Numbered from the stretch's first letter, positions 1-9,040 are shown. The stretch: DNA of 64,000 nt from Rhodanobacter sp. B05 (GCF_002001085.1 NZ_MUNU01000015.1:248001-312000); one strand, 5' to 3'. A program made the numbers and translations. Notes: generated by a model not told the origin, from the letters alone.

Positions 1-285
1 CAGCAGTTCGCGCACGCGGCGCACCAGGTCGAGGTCGCCGGGCGCATGATATTGCACCTCGAACAACTCGCGCGGGAAGCCGCCGAAATCGTGGATCGTG
101 CGCGGCGCGATTGTCGCGGTGACCGCCGTGCCGGGCAGGTACCAGTGCGCCGAGATCGACAGCACCGCGCGCGGCCGTGGCAGGCTTGCGCCGATCGCGG
201 CCCAGCCCCGGGTCCAGTCGTTGTCGTGCAGGGCGTTCATCGGGTTGCCGTGTCCGAAGAAGACGGTTGGCATACGCGTTGTCAT
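1..285 (-). CDS. ygiD: 4,5-DOPA-extradiol-dioxygenase family protein, N-terminal part (cut by window edge)
   Basis: The reverse strand reads open from ATG at 285 to the window edge, giving the first 95 residues. They begin with a short leader, then MPTVFFGHGNPMNAL and later VLSISAHW, the two His-bearing blocks that place metal ligands in the LigB/YgiD class of extradiol ring-cleavage dioxygenases. YgiD-type enzymes open catechol rings such as DOPA in vitro; the physiological substrate is usually unknown. A second in-frame ATG at 273 aligns better with the family N-terminus, so the start may be 273. The gene is divergent from the oxidoreductase at 461. Confidence 0.85.
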   Translation of the reverse strand, partial: MTTRMPTVFFGHGNPMNALHDNDWTRGWAAIGASLPRPRAVLSISAHWYLPGTAVTATIAPRTIHDFGGFPRELFEVQYHAPGDLDLVRRVRELL

Positions 286-460
286 GGCATCTCCCATGGG
301 TGGCAATGAACGGGCCGAACCAACGTCAGTGCATGCACATATCGGTTACACATGCCGCGCTAGTCTGGCGTGATCGGCGGGGCCTTGATGAACCCGAGGG
401 AAGGCTATCAGGCAGCGCCTCCACGTGCGAACCCGGAAACCACCCTGCCCAAGGATTCTC

Positions 461-1072
461 ATGAAAGTCGCATTGATCGGAGCCAGCGGCCATGTCGGCT
501 CGCGCCTGCTGACGGAACTGCTCAACCGTGGCCACAGCGTCACCGGCATCGTACGCGACACCGCGAAACTGGCGAGCCGCCCCGGGCTGGCACTGAAGGC
601 CGGCGACGCAACCCAACCGGCACAGCTCGCCCCGCTGCTGGCGGGCCACGACGTGGTGATCAGCGCCATGCGCTTTCAGTCATCCGACCCGAACGCACTG
701 ATCGCCGCGGTGAAGCAGGCCGGCGTGCCTCGACTGGTGGTGGTCGGCGGCGCGGCCAGCCTGGAAGTGGCCCCCGGCCAGGCACTGTTCGACGCCCCGG
801 GCTTTCCCGAGGCTTACAAAGCCGAAGCAGCAGCCGGACGCTGCGCCCTCGACACCCTGCGTGCGGAAAATGACCTCGACTGGACCTTCCTGTCGCCCTC
901 GGCCGAGTTTGCCCCGGGTGAACGGACCGGGACATTCCGCCTGGGTGGCGATCAACTGCTCAGCGACGCGAACGGCAAAAGCTGGATCTCGATGGAGGAC
1001 TACGCGGTCGCCTTCGCCGACGAGCTGGAAATGCCGAAACACTCGCGACAACGTTTCACCGTCGGTTACTGA
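461..1072 (+). CDS. NAD(P)-dependent oxidoreductase, NAD(P)H-binding (atypical SDR) family
   Basis: This 203-residue protein opens with MKVALIGASGHVGSRLLTEL, a Rossmann GxxGxxG nucleotide-binding loop. It is followed by the GDATQPAQL and VISAMRF segments usual in the short NAD(P)H-binding family (YwnB/YtfG type). The start at 461 is preferred over upstream codons because AAGGA lies seven bases before it and the Rossmann strand then begins at residue 1. The FMN reductase follows after 54 bases and may be co-transcribed. The substrate cannot be read from sequence; quinone or flavin reduction is plausible from the neighbour. Confidence 0.8.
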   Translation: MKVALIGASGHVGSRLLTELLNRGHSVTGIVRDTAKLASRPGLALKAGDATQPAQLAPLLAGHDVVISAMRFQSSDPNALIAAVKQAGVPRLVVVGGAASLEVAPGQALFDAPGFPEAYKAEAAAGRCALDTLRAENDLDWTFLSPSAEFAPGERTGTFRLGGDQLLSDANGKSWISMEDYAVAFADELEMPKHSRQRFTVGY

Positions 1073-1126
1073 CGCCGCGTCCCGCATCGAACTCCGTCCA
1101 TCGGCAGCCTCATCCAGGGAACCCGC

Positions 1127-1699
1127 ATGAAAACCTACAAAGTTGGCTATCTCGTCGGCAGCCTCGCCAAGGGCTCCATCAACCGCCTGCTGGCCAAGGC
1201 GCTCACCCGCCTCGCACCGGCGGGACTGGAGTTGGTGGAGATCCCGATCAAGGACCTGCCGCTGTACAGCTACGACTACGACGCCGACTTCCCGGCGGTG
1301 GCGCGCGCGTTCAAACAGGCGATCGCCGACGTCGACGGCGTGCTGTTTGTCACCCCGGAATACAACCGTTCGATCCCCGGCGCGCTGAAGAACGCGATCG
1401 ACTGGGCCAGCCGGCCGTGGGGCAAGAATTCCTTCGCGCGCAAACCGTCCGGAATCATCGGTACCTCGCCGGGCTCGATCGGCACTGCGGTCGCCCAGCA
1501 GCAGTTGCGCGGGGTCATGTGCTTCTGCAACTCGCCGCTGATGAACACGCTGGAGGCGTATATCCAGTTCACCCCGGGCCTGATCACCGAGGATGGCGCC
1601 GTCACCAACGACTCCACCGCCGAGTTCCTGAGCAACTACATGAAGGAGCTGCACCTGTTCGTCGAGCGCGTGCTGACCGTGCACCCGCGCGAAGACTGA
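1127..1699 (+). CDS. NADPH-dependent FMN reductase (ChrR/azoreductase-like flavodoxin fold)
   Basis: This 190-residue flavodoxin-fold protein has the phosphate-binding loop GSLAKGSINR near residue 12 and the family signature TPEYNRSIPGALKNAIDWAS around residues 78-97, which shapes the FMN and dimer interface. Members transfer electrons from NAD(P)H to quinones, azo compounds or metal oxyanions as soluble flavoproteins. Length and motifs are typical. It lies between an NAD(P)H-binding oxidoreductase and an amidohydrolase, all on the plus strand. The precise acceptor is not predictable. Confidence 0.88.
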   Translation: MKTYKVGYLVGSLAKGSINRLLAKALTRLAPAGLELVEIPIKDLPLYSYDYDADFPAVARAFKQAIADVDGVLFVTPEYNRSIPGALKNAIDWASRPWGKNSFARKPSGIIGTSPGSIGTAVAQQQLRGVMCFCNSPLMNTLEAYIQFTPGLITEDGAVTNDSTAEFLSNYMKELHLFVERVLTVHPRED

Positions 1700-1770
1700 G
1701 AGCCCATGCGCCGGCTGCACGCGCGAAAAGTGACCTGACTGTCCTGCCACGTCCAAGCCGAGAGGGTTGC

Positions 1771-3042
1771 ATGAACACGAAAAACGCGGATGTTTCCGGC
1801 CAGTGGTTCGCGAACCTGCCGAGCCTGCTGCCCGATCTCGAAGCGCTCTACACCGACATTCACGCCCATCCGGAATTGTCGATGCAGGAGACGCGCACGG
1901 CCGACCTTGCTGCCACCCATCTGCGCCAGGCCGGCTTCGAAGTGACCACCGGCGTCGGCGGCACCGGCGTGGTCGGCCTGCTGCGCAACGGCGACGGCCC
2001 GACCGTGATGCTGCGTGCCGACATGGACGCGCTGCCGGTCGCGGAGGCGACTGGCCTGCCGTACGCCAGCAAGGTCACCGCGAAGGACAAGGACGGCCAT
2101 ACGGTGCCGGTGATGCACGCTTGCGGCCACGATATGCACGTGACCTGGCTGGTCGGCGCGACCACCCTGCTCGCGCAGGCGCGCGAGCACTGGAACGGCA
2201 CCGTGATGGCGGTGTTCCAGCCCGCCGAGGAAACCGGCACCGGTGCGCAGGCGATGATCGACGACGGTCTGTTCCAGCGCTTCCCGAAACCCGACATCGT
2301 GCTCGGCCAGCACGTGATGGTCGGCGTGGCCGGCACGATCAGCGGCCGCGCCGGGGTGATCACCTCGGCCGGCGACAGCCTGCAGATCCGCTTGTTCGGC
2401 CGCGGCGCGCACGGCTCGATGCCGCAGGCGAGCATCGACCCGGTGGTGATGGCCGCTTCGACCGTGCTGCGCCTGCAGACGATCGTGTCGCGCGAGCTCG
2501 CCGCGACCGAAGCCGCCGTGGTAACCATCGGCTCGCTGCAGGCCGGCACCAAGGAAAACGTGATCCCCGACGAGGCGATCATCAAGCTCAACGTGCGCAC
2601 CTTCGACGAGGGCGTACGCCAGCGCGTGCTGGCCGCGATCACGCGCATCGTCAACGCCGAGGCGGCCGCATCGGGCGCGCCCAGGCCACCGGAAATCACG
2701 CCGCTGGACCATTACGCGCTGGTCGTCAACGATGCCGACGCGAACCGGAAAGTCGGCGATGCGTTCCGCCAGTATTTCCCGGAGGAACGCGTCGAGAAAA
2801 CCCTGCCGACCTCGGCGAGCGAAGATTTCGGCTGTTTCGGCGCACAGTGGAAGGTGCCCTCGGTGTTCTGGTTCATCGGCGGCACCGATGCCGAGGTCTA
2901 CGCGAAAGCGCTTGCTGCCGGGCGACTCAACGATCTGCCAACCAATCACAATCCGAAATTCGCGCCGGTCATCCAGCCGACCTTGCGCACCGGCGTCGAA
3001 ACGCTGGTCGTCGCCTCGCTCGCGTGGCTGTCGGCGAGGTAG
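1771..3042 (+). CDS. M20D-family amidohydrolase / aminoacylase-like peptidase
   Basis: This 423-residue protein has the M20D (HipO/IAA-amino-acid hydrolase) metal-site blocks in order: the HPELSMQE N-terminal block, MRADMDALP, HACGHDMH, QPAEETGTGA, a GQH segment and the C-terminal TSASEDFG and NHNPKF. These supply the Cys, His and Glu ligands of a di-metal centre that cleaves N-acyl amino acids. No signal peptide is seen at the chosen start, so it is probably cytoplasmic. ATG 1771 is preceded by AGAGGG at good spacing; the longer upstream reading overlaps the FMN reductase and is unlikely. Confidence 0.88.
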   Translation: MNTKNADVSGQWFANLPSLLPDLEALYTDIHAHPELSMQETRTADLAATHLRQAGFEVTTGVGGTGVVGLLRNGDGPTVMLRADMDALPVAEATGLPYASKVTAKDKDGHTVPVMHACGHDMHVTWLVGATTLLAQAREHWNGTVMAVFQPAEETGTGAQAMIDDGLFQRFPKPDIVLGQHVMVGVAGTISGRAGVITSAGDSLQIRLFGRGAHGSMPQASIDPVVMAASTVLRLQTIVSRELAATEAAVVTIGSLQAGTKENVIPDEAIIKLNVRTFDEGVRQRVLAAITRIVNAEAAASGAPRPPEITPLDHYALVVNDADANRKVGDAFRQYFPEERVEKTLPTSASEDFGCFGAQWKVPSVFWFIGGTDAEVYAKALAAGRLNDLPTNHNPKFAPVIQPTLRTGVETLVVASLAWLSAR

Positions 3043-3063
3043 CGATTCTGCAGGGTCGGCCGT

Positions 3064-3966
3064 TCAGTGCAGGTACGTGGATGTCGCCGATTTCGTGACT
3101 GCCGCCAGCCGCGCGAGTTTGCCGGGGTGGCGCAGGGAGTGAATCGCGGTGATGCGCTCGCCGTCGTCGTCGATCCAGCTGGCCGAGACCAGGGTGTCGC
3201 CATGCCAGCCGAACAGGGCCGGCGTGCCATTGAGCTGGCCGATCTCGTGACGCACGCCATAGTGTTGCAGCTGCAACCCAAGCTGCATGTACAGCCGGGC
3301 CAGCCGCTCGGCGCCGTGCAGTGGATGCAGGGTGGCCCGCGCCAGGCCGCCGCCGTCGGCGACGCTCATCGCATCTTCGGCAAACAGGGCGCGCAGCGTG
3401 GGCATGTCGGGTTGCTGCAGTGCCTGCATGAAGCGTTCGAGCAGGCGCCGCTGGGTGTCGATATTCGGCATCGCCTGGTGCGGGCGATCCTCGCGCAGCC
3501 GCTGTTTCGCCCGATGCACGCGCTGGCGGCAGGCGTCCTCGCCGATGTCGAGCATCGCCGCCGTCTCGGCATGGCTGTAATCGAACACTTCGCGCAACAG
3601 GAAGGCGGCGCGTTCCTCGGGGCTCAGCCGTTCGAGCAACAGCAGGAAGCTCAGGGTCAGGCTTTCGGCGCGTTCCAGTTGCGCTTCGGGCTGCTCGGAG
3701 TCTGCGATCACCGGCTCCGGCAGCCACGGGCCGGGGTAATGCGCGCGTTCGGTCTTGGCGCGGCGCAGGCGATCCAGCGCGATGCGCGTGGTCACCGTGA
3801 CCAGCCATGCCGTCGGATCGTCCAGCGCATCGGTGTCCTGCGCGTGCCAGCGCAGCCAGGCGTCGTGCAGCACGTCCTCGGCATCGCCGGGCGTGCCGAG
3901 CATGCGGTAGGCCAGCCCGAACAGGCGTTGGCGGTGTTGCTGGAACAGTGCGGTTTGCGGATCCAT
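3064..3966 (-). CDS. ECF41-type RNA polymerase sigma factor with C-terminal SnoaL-like domain
   Basis: This 300-residue protein has sigma region 2 (about residues 8-75, with LAYRMLGTPGDAEDVLHDAW), region 4 (about 110-165), the ECF41 signature GPWLPEP between them, and a SnoaL-like C-terminal domain (about 185-295) containing a DGGG motif. In ECF41 factors the SnoaL extension replaces a separate anti-sigma factor and tunes polymerase binding. Consistent with that, no anti-sigma gene is adjacent. Known ECF41 targets are often neighbouring redox enzymes, but I find a matching promoter only upstream of this gene itself. The gene converges with the amidohydrolase. Confidence 0.92.
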   Translation of the reverse strand: MDPQTALFQQHRQRLFGLAYRMLGTPGDAEDVLHDAWLRWHAQDTDALDDPTAWLVTVTTRIALDRLRRAKTERAHYPGPWLPEPVIADSEQPEAQLERAESLTLSFLLLLERLSPEERAAFLLREVFDYSHAETAAMLDIGEDACRQRVHRAKQRLREDRPHQAMPNIDTQRRLLERFMQALQQPDMPTLRALFAEDAMSVADGGGLARATLHPLHGAERLARLYMQLGLQLQHYGVRHEIGQLNGTPALFGWHGDTLVSASWIDDDGERITAIHSLRHPGKLARLAAVTKSATSTYLH

Positions 3967-3995
3967 GATTTGTCTCCGTCGAGGTCGTCAACCAG

Positions 3996-4022
3996 GACGC
4001 ATGGGCATCGCGCGATGTGACA
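3996..4022 (-). promoter_or_regulatory. ECF41-type autoregulatory promoter
   Basis: Read on the minus strand, TGTCACA (4022-4016) is followed after exactly 16 bases by CGTC (3999-3996), 30 bases before the sigma-factor ATG. TGTCACA-N15/16-CGTC is the published consensus for ECF41 promoters. The match and its position suggest that the sigma factor transcribes its own gene. I did not see this motif before the other genes nearby. Confidence 0.75.
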
Positions 4023-4040
4023 GGCTCAGCGGAACGTCAC

Positions 4041-4994
4041 CTATCGAAACAGCGGCCACGGGGCCAGGAAGATCAGCCACATCAGCAGCAGGATGCCGGC
4101 GTACTTGCCCGCCTTGTACAGCTTCCGGTGGCGGCGCTTGAACCCGGCCTTCCAGCGATGCGTGGCGCCCTTGCGCTGACTCATCGCATAGAGACGGTTC
4201 ACGAAGCCGGTTTTCTCCGCGCCGCTGTCGCTGTTCGGGGAGGCGGTGATCCTGCCCATGAAGGCACCGACTCGATGGTTGATCGCGCTCATCCAGCGCG
4301 TGCGCAACGGCCGTTCGACGTCGGCGAACAGGATCACCCGGGTCTGGTCGGTCTTGTTCTCCACCCAGTGCACGAAGGTCTCGTCGAACACCACGTCCTT
4401 GCCGTCGCCCCAGGCGTGTTCCTCGCCGTCGACGAAGATGCGGCAATCGCGCGAGTTCGGCGTGATCAGGCCCAGGTGGTAGCGCAGCGAACCGGCGAAC
4501 GGGTCGCGATGCGGGTTGAGCTTGCTGTTCGGCGCCAGCGTGGCGAACATCGCCGCCTTGATGCCGGGAATGGCGTTGAGCAACTCGACTGTCTTCGGGC
4601 ACAGCGCCTCGGCCGAGGCCAGTGGCTCGCCGTACCACTTGAGGTAGAAACGCTTCCAGCCCTGCTTGAAGAAGCTGTTGAAGCTGGCGTCGTCGTTCTT
4701 CGTCGCGGCGCGGATGTAACCCTCGTCGAACAGGTGCAGCGCCTCGTCGCGGATGGCCTGCCAGTTCGCCTGCAGCAGGTCCAGCTGCGGAAAGCCGCGG
4801 CGGTCGAGGATGGGTCGCGCGGGCAGCGCCGAGAATGCATACATCAGCAGGTTGTACGGCGCGAAGATCGCCGAATGATCGACCAGCTGGCGATCGAAGC
4901 GCAACCGCACGCGGCCACGCAGGTGCACCAGCAGCACGCATAGCGCGAAGACGGCGAACAGAGCCAGCAGGACGAGGCGGGGAGCAAATATCAT
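4041..4994 (-). CDS. lpxO: Lipid A hydroxylase LpxO (aspartyl/asparaginyl beta-hydroxylase family)
   Basis: The protein has 317 residues, with an N-terminal membrane anchor (about 5-24) and a C-terminal hydrophobic stretch (about 296-313). The Fe(II)/2-oxoglutarate core carries LNPHRDPFAGSLRYHLGL (HxD of the iron site) and FDETFVHWVENKTDQTRVIL (second His and the 2-OG Arg). LpxO adds a 2-hydroxyl to a secondary acyl chain of lipid A at the inner membrane and needs oxygen. Length and double-anchor layout match known LpxO proteins. It stands alone between the sigma factor and a methyltransferase. Confidence 0.9.
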   Translation of the reverse strand: MIFAPRLVLLALFAVFALCVLLVHLRGRVRLRFDRQLVDHSAIFAPYNLLMYAFSALPARPILDRRGFPQLDLLQANWQAIRDEALHLFDEGYIRAATKNDDASFNSFFKQGWKRFYLKWYGEPLASAEALCPKTVELLNAIPGIKAAMFATLAPNSKLNPHRDPFAGSLRYHLGLITPNSRDCRIFVDGEEHAWGDGKDVVFDETFVHWVENKTDQTRVILFADVERPLRTRWMSAINHRVGAFMGRITASPNSDSGAEKTGFVNRLYAMSQRKGATHRWKAGFKRRHRKLYKAGKYAGILLLMWLIFLAPWPLFR

Positions 4995-5029
4995 GAAAAC
5001 GGGGATCGTGATGGTCGCGTAGCCGTATT

Positions 5030-6148
5030 CTACTCCGCCGGGACAGGGCCGGGCCCGGCAGCGTCGCGAAGCCGCCGCAGTTGCCGCTCGGTCAGTTCCA
5101 CGTGGCGCTGCGGGCTGATGGGTACGTGGACGGGCTGCACCGCGTGGCCCCGGTGCCGCAACACGGCCACCATGTTCGCCGCAGGGTAGCGCTCCTCGGC
5201 GAGGACATTTGCATCGGCCTGCTGCACGTTGTCGATGAAGGTGCGATCGGCAGCATTGGCCGGGTCGAAATTGAAGCCGATGCGGCGCTCGACGAAGGGC
5301 ATGATCGCGCCACCGAAGCTGTAGAAGAGCTCGAAGTCGAATGCGGCCAGCAGGCAGGCGACGACATCCTGCGCGCGCACTCCCTCGTTCGAATAGGCGG
5401 CGTGGTCGATCGACCGGTAGTTTTCGCAGACGCGACCGAAATGTCGGTCATGCCGTTGCGCCGGCGCGAGCGTGGCCCAGAATCGCTCCACCACCAGCGC
5501 CACGTCGGGCCATAGCTGATGGCCGTTGCGGCCGATGATATCCGAGCTGAGCAGCACACCTGCGGGCGCCAGCGATTGCCGCAGCGATGTGCAAAACGTT
5601 TCCAGTGCCGTCACGTGATGGAAGAACTGGTTGACGATGATCACGTCCTGCGCGGGCAGGGCGAACGGCTGGTTGCAATCCCGTACCTCGAATCGCATGG
5701 TATCGGCCACGTCTGCCGCCTGCGCCATGTCCGTGGCGTGCCGCATCAACCCGGGGTTGAAATCGAAGCAAGTGATCAGCACCGGTATGCCGTCGGACTT
5801 GAGGCCGCGGGCTAGCTCGATCTCCATGCCGGCGGCGCCGCAGCCGGCACTCGCCACGCGCACGGGTTCACCGGTCTCCCGGTTCCGTTGCACGATGCGG
5901 TCGCGGTACAGCGCCTCGGCCGAACCGAAACCCAGGCGCCGCGCCTCGTCTGCCAGATAGCGTCCCGTCCAGTAGTGGCAAATCGGTGGCAGCGTGTCGC
6001 CCTGGTATTGCGGCGTGACGCTGAACGCCACGCGTTCGGCCAGTGCCAGCAATCGGCGGCTTGCCGCTCCCGGCAATACACGAACGGCCGTCGCGATGAC
6101 TCGCTTGGCGAGCAGTCGGTGACGATAGATGAGACTGCGCAGAGGCAT
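5030..6148 (-). CDS. Class I SAM-dependent methyltransferase-like protein
   Basis: This 372-residue protein has a SAM-binding glycine loop VASAGCGAAGMEIEL (about residues 108-122), an acidic strand-2 end CFDFNPGLM and DVIIVNQFFHHV as motif II. The roughly 100-residue N-terminal helical region and the C-terminal region (FVERRIGFNF) are not typical of a named family, so the substrate is unknown. ATG 6148 begins MPLRSLIYRH. Longer readings run to 6346 into the end of phoH and are low-complexity Pro/Arg/Ala, so I rejected them. It may be transcribed downstream of phoH. Confidence 0.72.
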   Translation of the reverse strand: MPLRSLIYRHRLLAKRVIATAVRVLPGAASRRLLALAERVAFSVTPQYQGDTLPPICHYWTGRYLADEARRLGFGSAEALYRDRIVQRNRETGEPVRVASAGCGAAGMEIELARGLKSDGIPVLITCFDFNPGLMRHATDMAQAADVADTMRFEVRDCNQPFALPAQDVIIVNQFFHHVTALETFCTSLRQSLAPAGVLLSSDIIGRNGHQLWPDVALVVERFWATLAPAQRHDRHFGRVCENYRSIDHAAYSNEGVRAQDVVACLLAAFDFELFYSFGGAIMPFVERRIGFNFDPANAADRTFIDNVQQADANVLAEERYPAANMVAVLRHRGHAVQPVHVPISPQRHVELTERQLRRLRDAAGPGPVPAE

Positions 6149-6302
6149 GGCCGAGGCTACCGCAAGCTGGCCGGGATCCACGGCAACCGACGCTGTCTGC
6201 ACTTGAGGCGGCTGCCGGCGATCTGCGGCAGCCGCCGGGCGGGGGCGGGCGGCGCCGGCAAGGCCGCCCATTCCCTTATGTGTGCGTCCCGGATTTCCCT
6301 CT

Positions 6303-7685
6303 TCAAAGCATCTCCGCCGCGAAATCCGCCAGCCGCGAGCGTTCACCGCGGCGCAGGGTGATGTGGGCCGAATGCTCCCAGTCCTTGAAGCGGTCGACCG
6401 CGTAGGTCAGGCCCGACGTGGTTTCGGTGAGGTAGGGCGTGTCGATCTGTTCGACGTTGCCGAGACAGACGATCTTGGTGCCGGGGCCGGCGCGGGTGAT
6501 CAGGGTCTTCATCTGCTTCGGGGTGAGGTTCTGCGCCTCGTCGATGATCAGGTAGCGGCTGAGGAACGTGCGCCCGCGCATGAAATTGAGCGAACGGATC
6601 TTGATGCGCGAGGCGAGCAGGTCGTTGGTGGCCTGGCGGCCCCAGCTACCGCCGTCCTCGGGGTTGGCCAGCACCTCGAGGTTGTCGGTCAGCGCACCCA
6701 TCCACGGCGTCATCTTCTCCTCCTCGGTGCCGGGCAGGAAGCCGATGTCCTCGCCCACCGAGACGGTGGCGCGGGTCATGATGATCTCGCGGTAACGCTG
6801 CTGATCCATCACCTGGGCCAGACCGGCGGCCAGCGCCAGCAGGGTCTTGCCGGTGCCGGCGTTGCCGAGCAGAGTGACGAAGTCGACGTCCGGATCCATC
6901 AGCGCGTTGAGCGCGAAGTTCTGTTCGCGGTTGCGTGCGCCGATGCCCCACACGTGGTGGTTGGCGTGCGAGTGGTCGTCGAGCAGGACCAGGGTGGCGT
7001 GGTCGTCGTCGAGTCGCAGCACGCGCAGTTCGACTTCGTTTTCTCCCGGCAGGTACAGGCATTCATTCGGGTGCCAGGGCTCGTCCTCGCGCCGGCCCAG
7101 TTCGTAGTAGGTACGGCCGTGCTCGGTCCATGAGCGGACTTCCGGGTGCCGATCCCAGAAGTCTGTCGGCAGCTCGGTCGACCCGGTGTAAAGCAGGGAG
7201 AAATCGTCCAGCGCGCGATCGTTCTCGTAATCCTCGGCGACGATGCCGTTGATGCTGGCCTTGATCCGGAGGTTGATGTCCTTGGTGACCAGGATGACGT
7301 CCCGGTCGGGATTCTGGTCGCGCAGTTCGAGCACGGCGGCCAGAATCTGGTTGTCGGCCTTGGCGTGGCCGTTGCTGCTGGTGCGGTGCTGGAAGTACAG
7401 CCGGCCGACGGAACCGCCCCGCTTGAGCTTGATGCCCTGCGGATTGCTCAGTTCCAGGCCTTCGCCAAGGTCATGCTGCTTGCCCAGTTCGATCAGTTCG
7501 TTGAGGAAGCGGCTGACCTGGCGGCCGTTGCGCGAGACTTCCGAGGCGCCTTTCTTCTTTTCGTCGAGTTCCTCCAGTACGGTCATCGGGATGAAGACGT
7601 CGTGTTCCTCGAAACGGAACAGCGAGGTCGGGTCATGCAGCAGGACGTTGGTATCGAGAGCGTAGATGCGCTTGCTTCCGGTCAT
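6303..7685 (-). CDS. PhoH-family ATPase with N-terminal PIN ribonuclease domain (PhoH2)
   Basis: Of 460 residues, the first 150 or so form a PIN domain (IYALDTNVLLHD, LEELDEKKKG and the later acidic residues for Mg2+). The rest is a PhoH P-loop ATPase with GNAGTGKTLLAL (Walker A), MTRATVSVGEDIGFLPG and LIIDEAQNLTPKQMK (Walker B). PIN-PhoH fusions act as ATP-dependent RNA helicase/ribonucleases in mycobacteria. The gene is preceded on the same strand by bcp after about 60 bases, so co-transcription is possible. Confidence 0.92.
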   Translation of the reverse strand: MTGSKRIYALDTNVLLHDPTSLFRFEEHDVFIPMTVLEELDEKKKGASEVSRNGRQVSRFLNELIELGKQHDLGEGLELSNPQGIKLKRGGSVGRLYFQHRTSSNGHAKADNQILAAVLELRDQNPDRDVILVTKDINLRIKASINGIVAEDYENDRALDDFSLLYTGSTELPTDFWDRHPEVRSWTEHGRTYYELGRREDEPWHPNECLYLPGENEVELRVLRLDDDHATLVLLDDHSHANHHVWGIGARNREQNFALNALMDPDVDFVTLLGNAGTGKTLLALAAGLAQVMDQQRYREIIMTRATVSVGEDIGFLPGTEEEKMTPWMGALTDNLEVLANPEDGGSWGRQATNDLLASRIKIRSLNFMRGRTFLSRYLIIDEAQNLTPKQMKTLITRAGPGTKIVCLGNVEQIDTPYLTETTSGLTYAVDRFKDWEHSAHITLRRGERSRLADFAAEML

Positions 7686-7748
7686 GCGGAAGTGTCCTCG
7701 CTGGTGGGTGGAAAGAGGTGGCGGACGAAAACCATGGAAGGCGGGCAG

Positions 7749-8210
7749 TCAGCGGACGGGAATGGCGTCGAGCACGGCCTGGGCATGGCCAGGGACTTTC
7801 ACGCCACGCCACTCGCGTGCCAACTTGCCGTCGGGGTCGATCAGGAAGGTACTGCGCACGATGCCCATGAAGCGTTTGCCGTACAGCACCTTCTCGTGAA
7901 TCACGTCGAATGCGCGGCACCAGGTTTCGTCGGGATCGGACACGAGCGGGAACGGCAGTTCCTGCTTCGTGGCGAAATTGACGTGTGATTTCTGCGAATC
8001 GCGCGACACGCCGATGATCTGCGCGTGGCGCTTGTGGAAGGCGGCGTGCAGATCGCGAAAGTCCTTTGCCTCGTTGGTGCAGCCGGGGGTCGAGTCCTTC
8101 GGGTAGAAGTACACCACCAGCCACTGGCCCTTGAGGTCGGCCAGCTTCAGTTCATTGCCGTCGCCGGTGGTGCCTTTCAGCGCGGGCAGCTTTTTGCCGA
8201 TTTCGAGCAT
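7749..8210 (-). CDS. bcp: Thioredoxin-dependent peroxiredoxin, BCP/PrxQ family
   Basis: This 153-residue cytoplasmic thiol peroxidase has the active-site segment YFYPKDSTPGCTNEAKDF with the peroxidatic Cys. In many PrxQ proteins a resolving Cys sits five residues later; here that place is Lys (TNEAKDF), and the only other Cys is far downstream in ETWCRAF. It is thus probably a 1-Cys type or resolves through the distal Cys. ATG 8210 places the LEIGKKLPAL fold start correctly; an upstream extension to 8384 is unsupported. It protects against peroxides using thioredoxin or another thiol donor. Confidence 0.93.
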   Translation of the reverse strand: MLEIGKKLPALKGTTGDGNELKLADLKGQWLVVYFYPKDSTPGCTNEAKDFRDLHAAFHKRHAQIIGVSRDSQKSHVNFATKQELPFPLVSDPDETWCRAFDVIHEKVLYGKRFMGIVRSTFLIDPDGKLAREWRGVKVPGHAQAVLDAIPVR

Positions 8211-8464
8211 GACGGATCCTGCACGGCGGCGGGTCGCCGTGCCAGAGGGTTGAGGGTTGGGTGGCGTGACATGGATGGCGGCGTTGCAGCGAGGCGGGCG
8301 AGCTGTCCTGGCGTGCCGGAAAACGCTGGCATGAATCGACTCGCAGCTTGCAATGCAACGTCCCTCCGGCAAGGTCACGCTCACAGACTAGCGCGGGCAG
8401 GGCAGCAGATGACAGGCCTTGTCAGGGCGACAGGTTCGCGCGATGCTCGGCGGACTGCTGGATC

Positions 8465-9040
8465 TCAGAATTTCACCGGATCCATGATCGCGTCGAGATT
8501 CAGGCCGTCGCACAATTCGAGGAAATCGTCGCGCAACGCGGCGATGTGGATATCCGCCGGAATGCCGATGGTGAACTGGGCCTGGAACATTTCCGCGCCG
8601 GTCTGCATGGCGTGATAGCGGGTGGAGTTCAGTTGTTCCACGCTGATCTCGTGCTGGCTGAAGAACTCCACGATCCTGGCCACGATGCCGGGCCGGTCGG
8701 CCGCCACCACCTCCACCAGGTAGGGCAGCAGGTGCGCGCTGTTTTCGCGCGGGCCGGTGCGGTAGTGCACCAGGCGCAGGCTTTCGTCGCGGGCGAGCTT
8801 GGCCAGTGCCGTTTCCAGCTTGGCCAGCGCGTCCCAGGCGCCACTGGCCAGCAACATCAGCGAGACTTCCGTGCCGATCGTCGAGACGCGCGATTCGGAA
8901 AGATTGCAGCCGGCATCGGCAATGCGCCGCGCCAGTGCCAGCAACGGCGACTTGCCTGCCGGGGTGAGCGCCTGGATCAGCAGGTGGTTGTCGCTGCCCG
9001 TGCGGTTGGCCGCGAGGGAAGCAGTGGAGGAAGGTTTCAA
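8465..9040 (-). CDS. gcvR: Glycine cleavage system transcriptional repressor-like tandem ACT protein
   Basis: This 191-residue protein consists of two ACT domains: about residues 18-90 (LLIQALTPAGKSPLLALARRI) and about 100-180 (YLVEVVAADRPGIVARIVEFF). This matches the GcvR family, which binds glycine and blocks GcvA in E. coli. It has no DNA-binding domain. It is divergent from dapA across about 130 bases, an arrangement conserved in Xanthomonadales. Whether it acts on a GcvA homologue here is unknown, since none is in view. Confidence 0.85.
   Translation of the reverse strand: MKPSSTASLAANRTGSDNHLLIQALTPAGKSPLLALARRIADAGCNLSESRVSTIGTEVSLMLLASGAWDALAKLETALAKLARDESLRLVHYRTGPRENSAHLLPYLVEVVAADRPGIVARIVEFFSQHEISVEQLNSTRYHAMQTGAEMFQAQFTIGIPADIHIAALRDDFLELCDGLNLDAIMDPVKF

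Noticed and set aside
6149-6346. N-terminal extension of the methyltransferase
   Set aside because: It overlaps the end of phoH and is low-complexity; ATG 6148 gives a sensible start.
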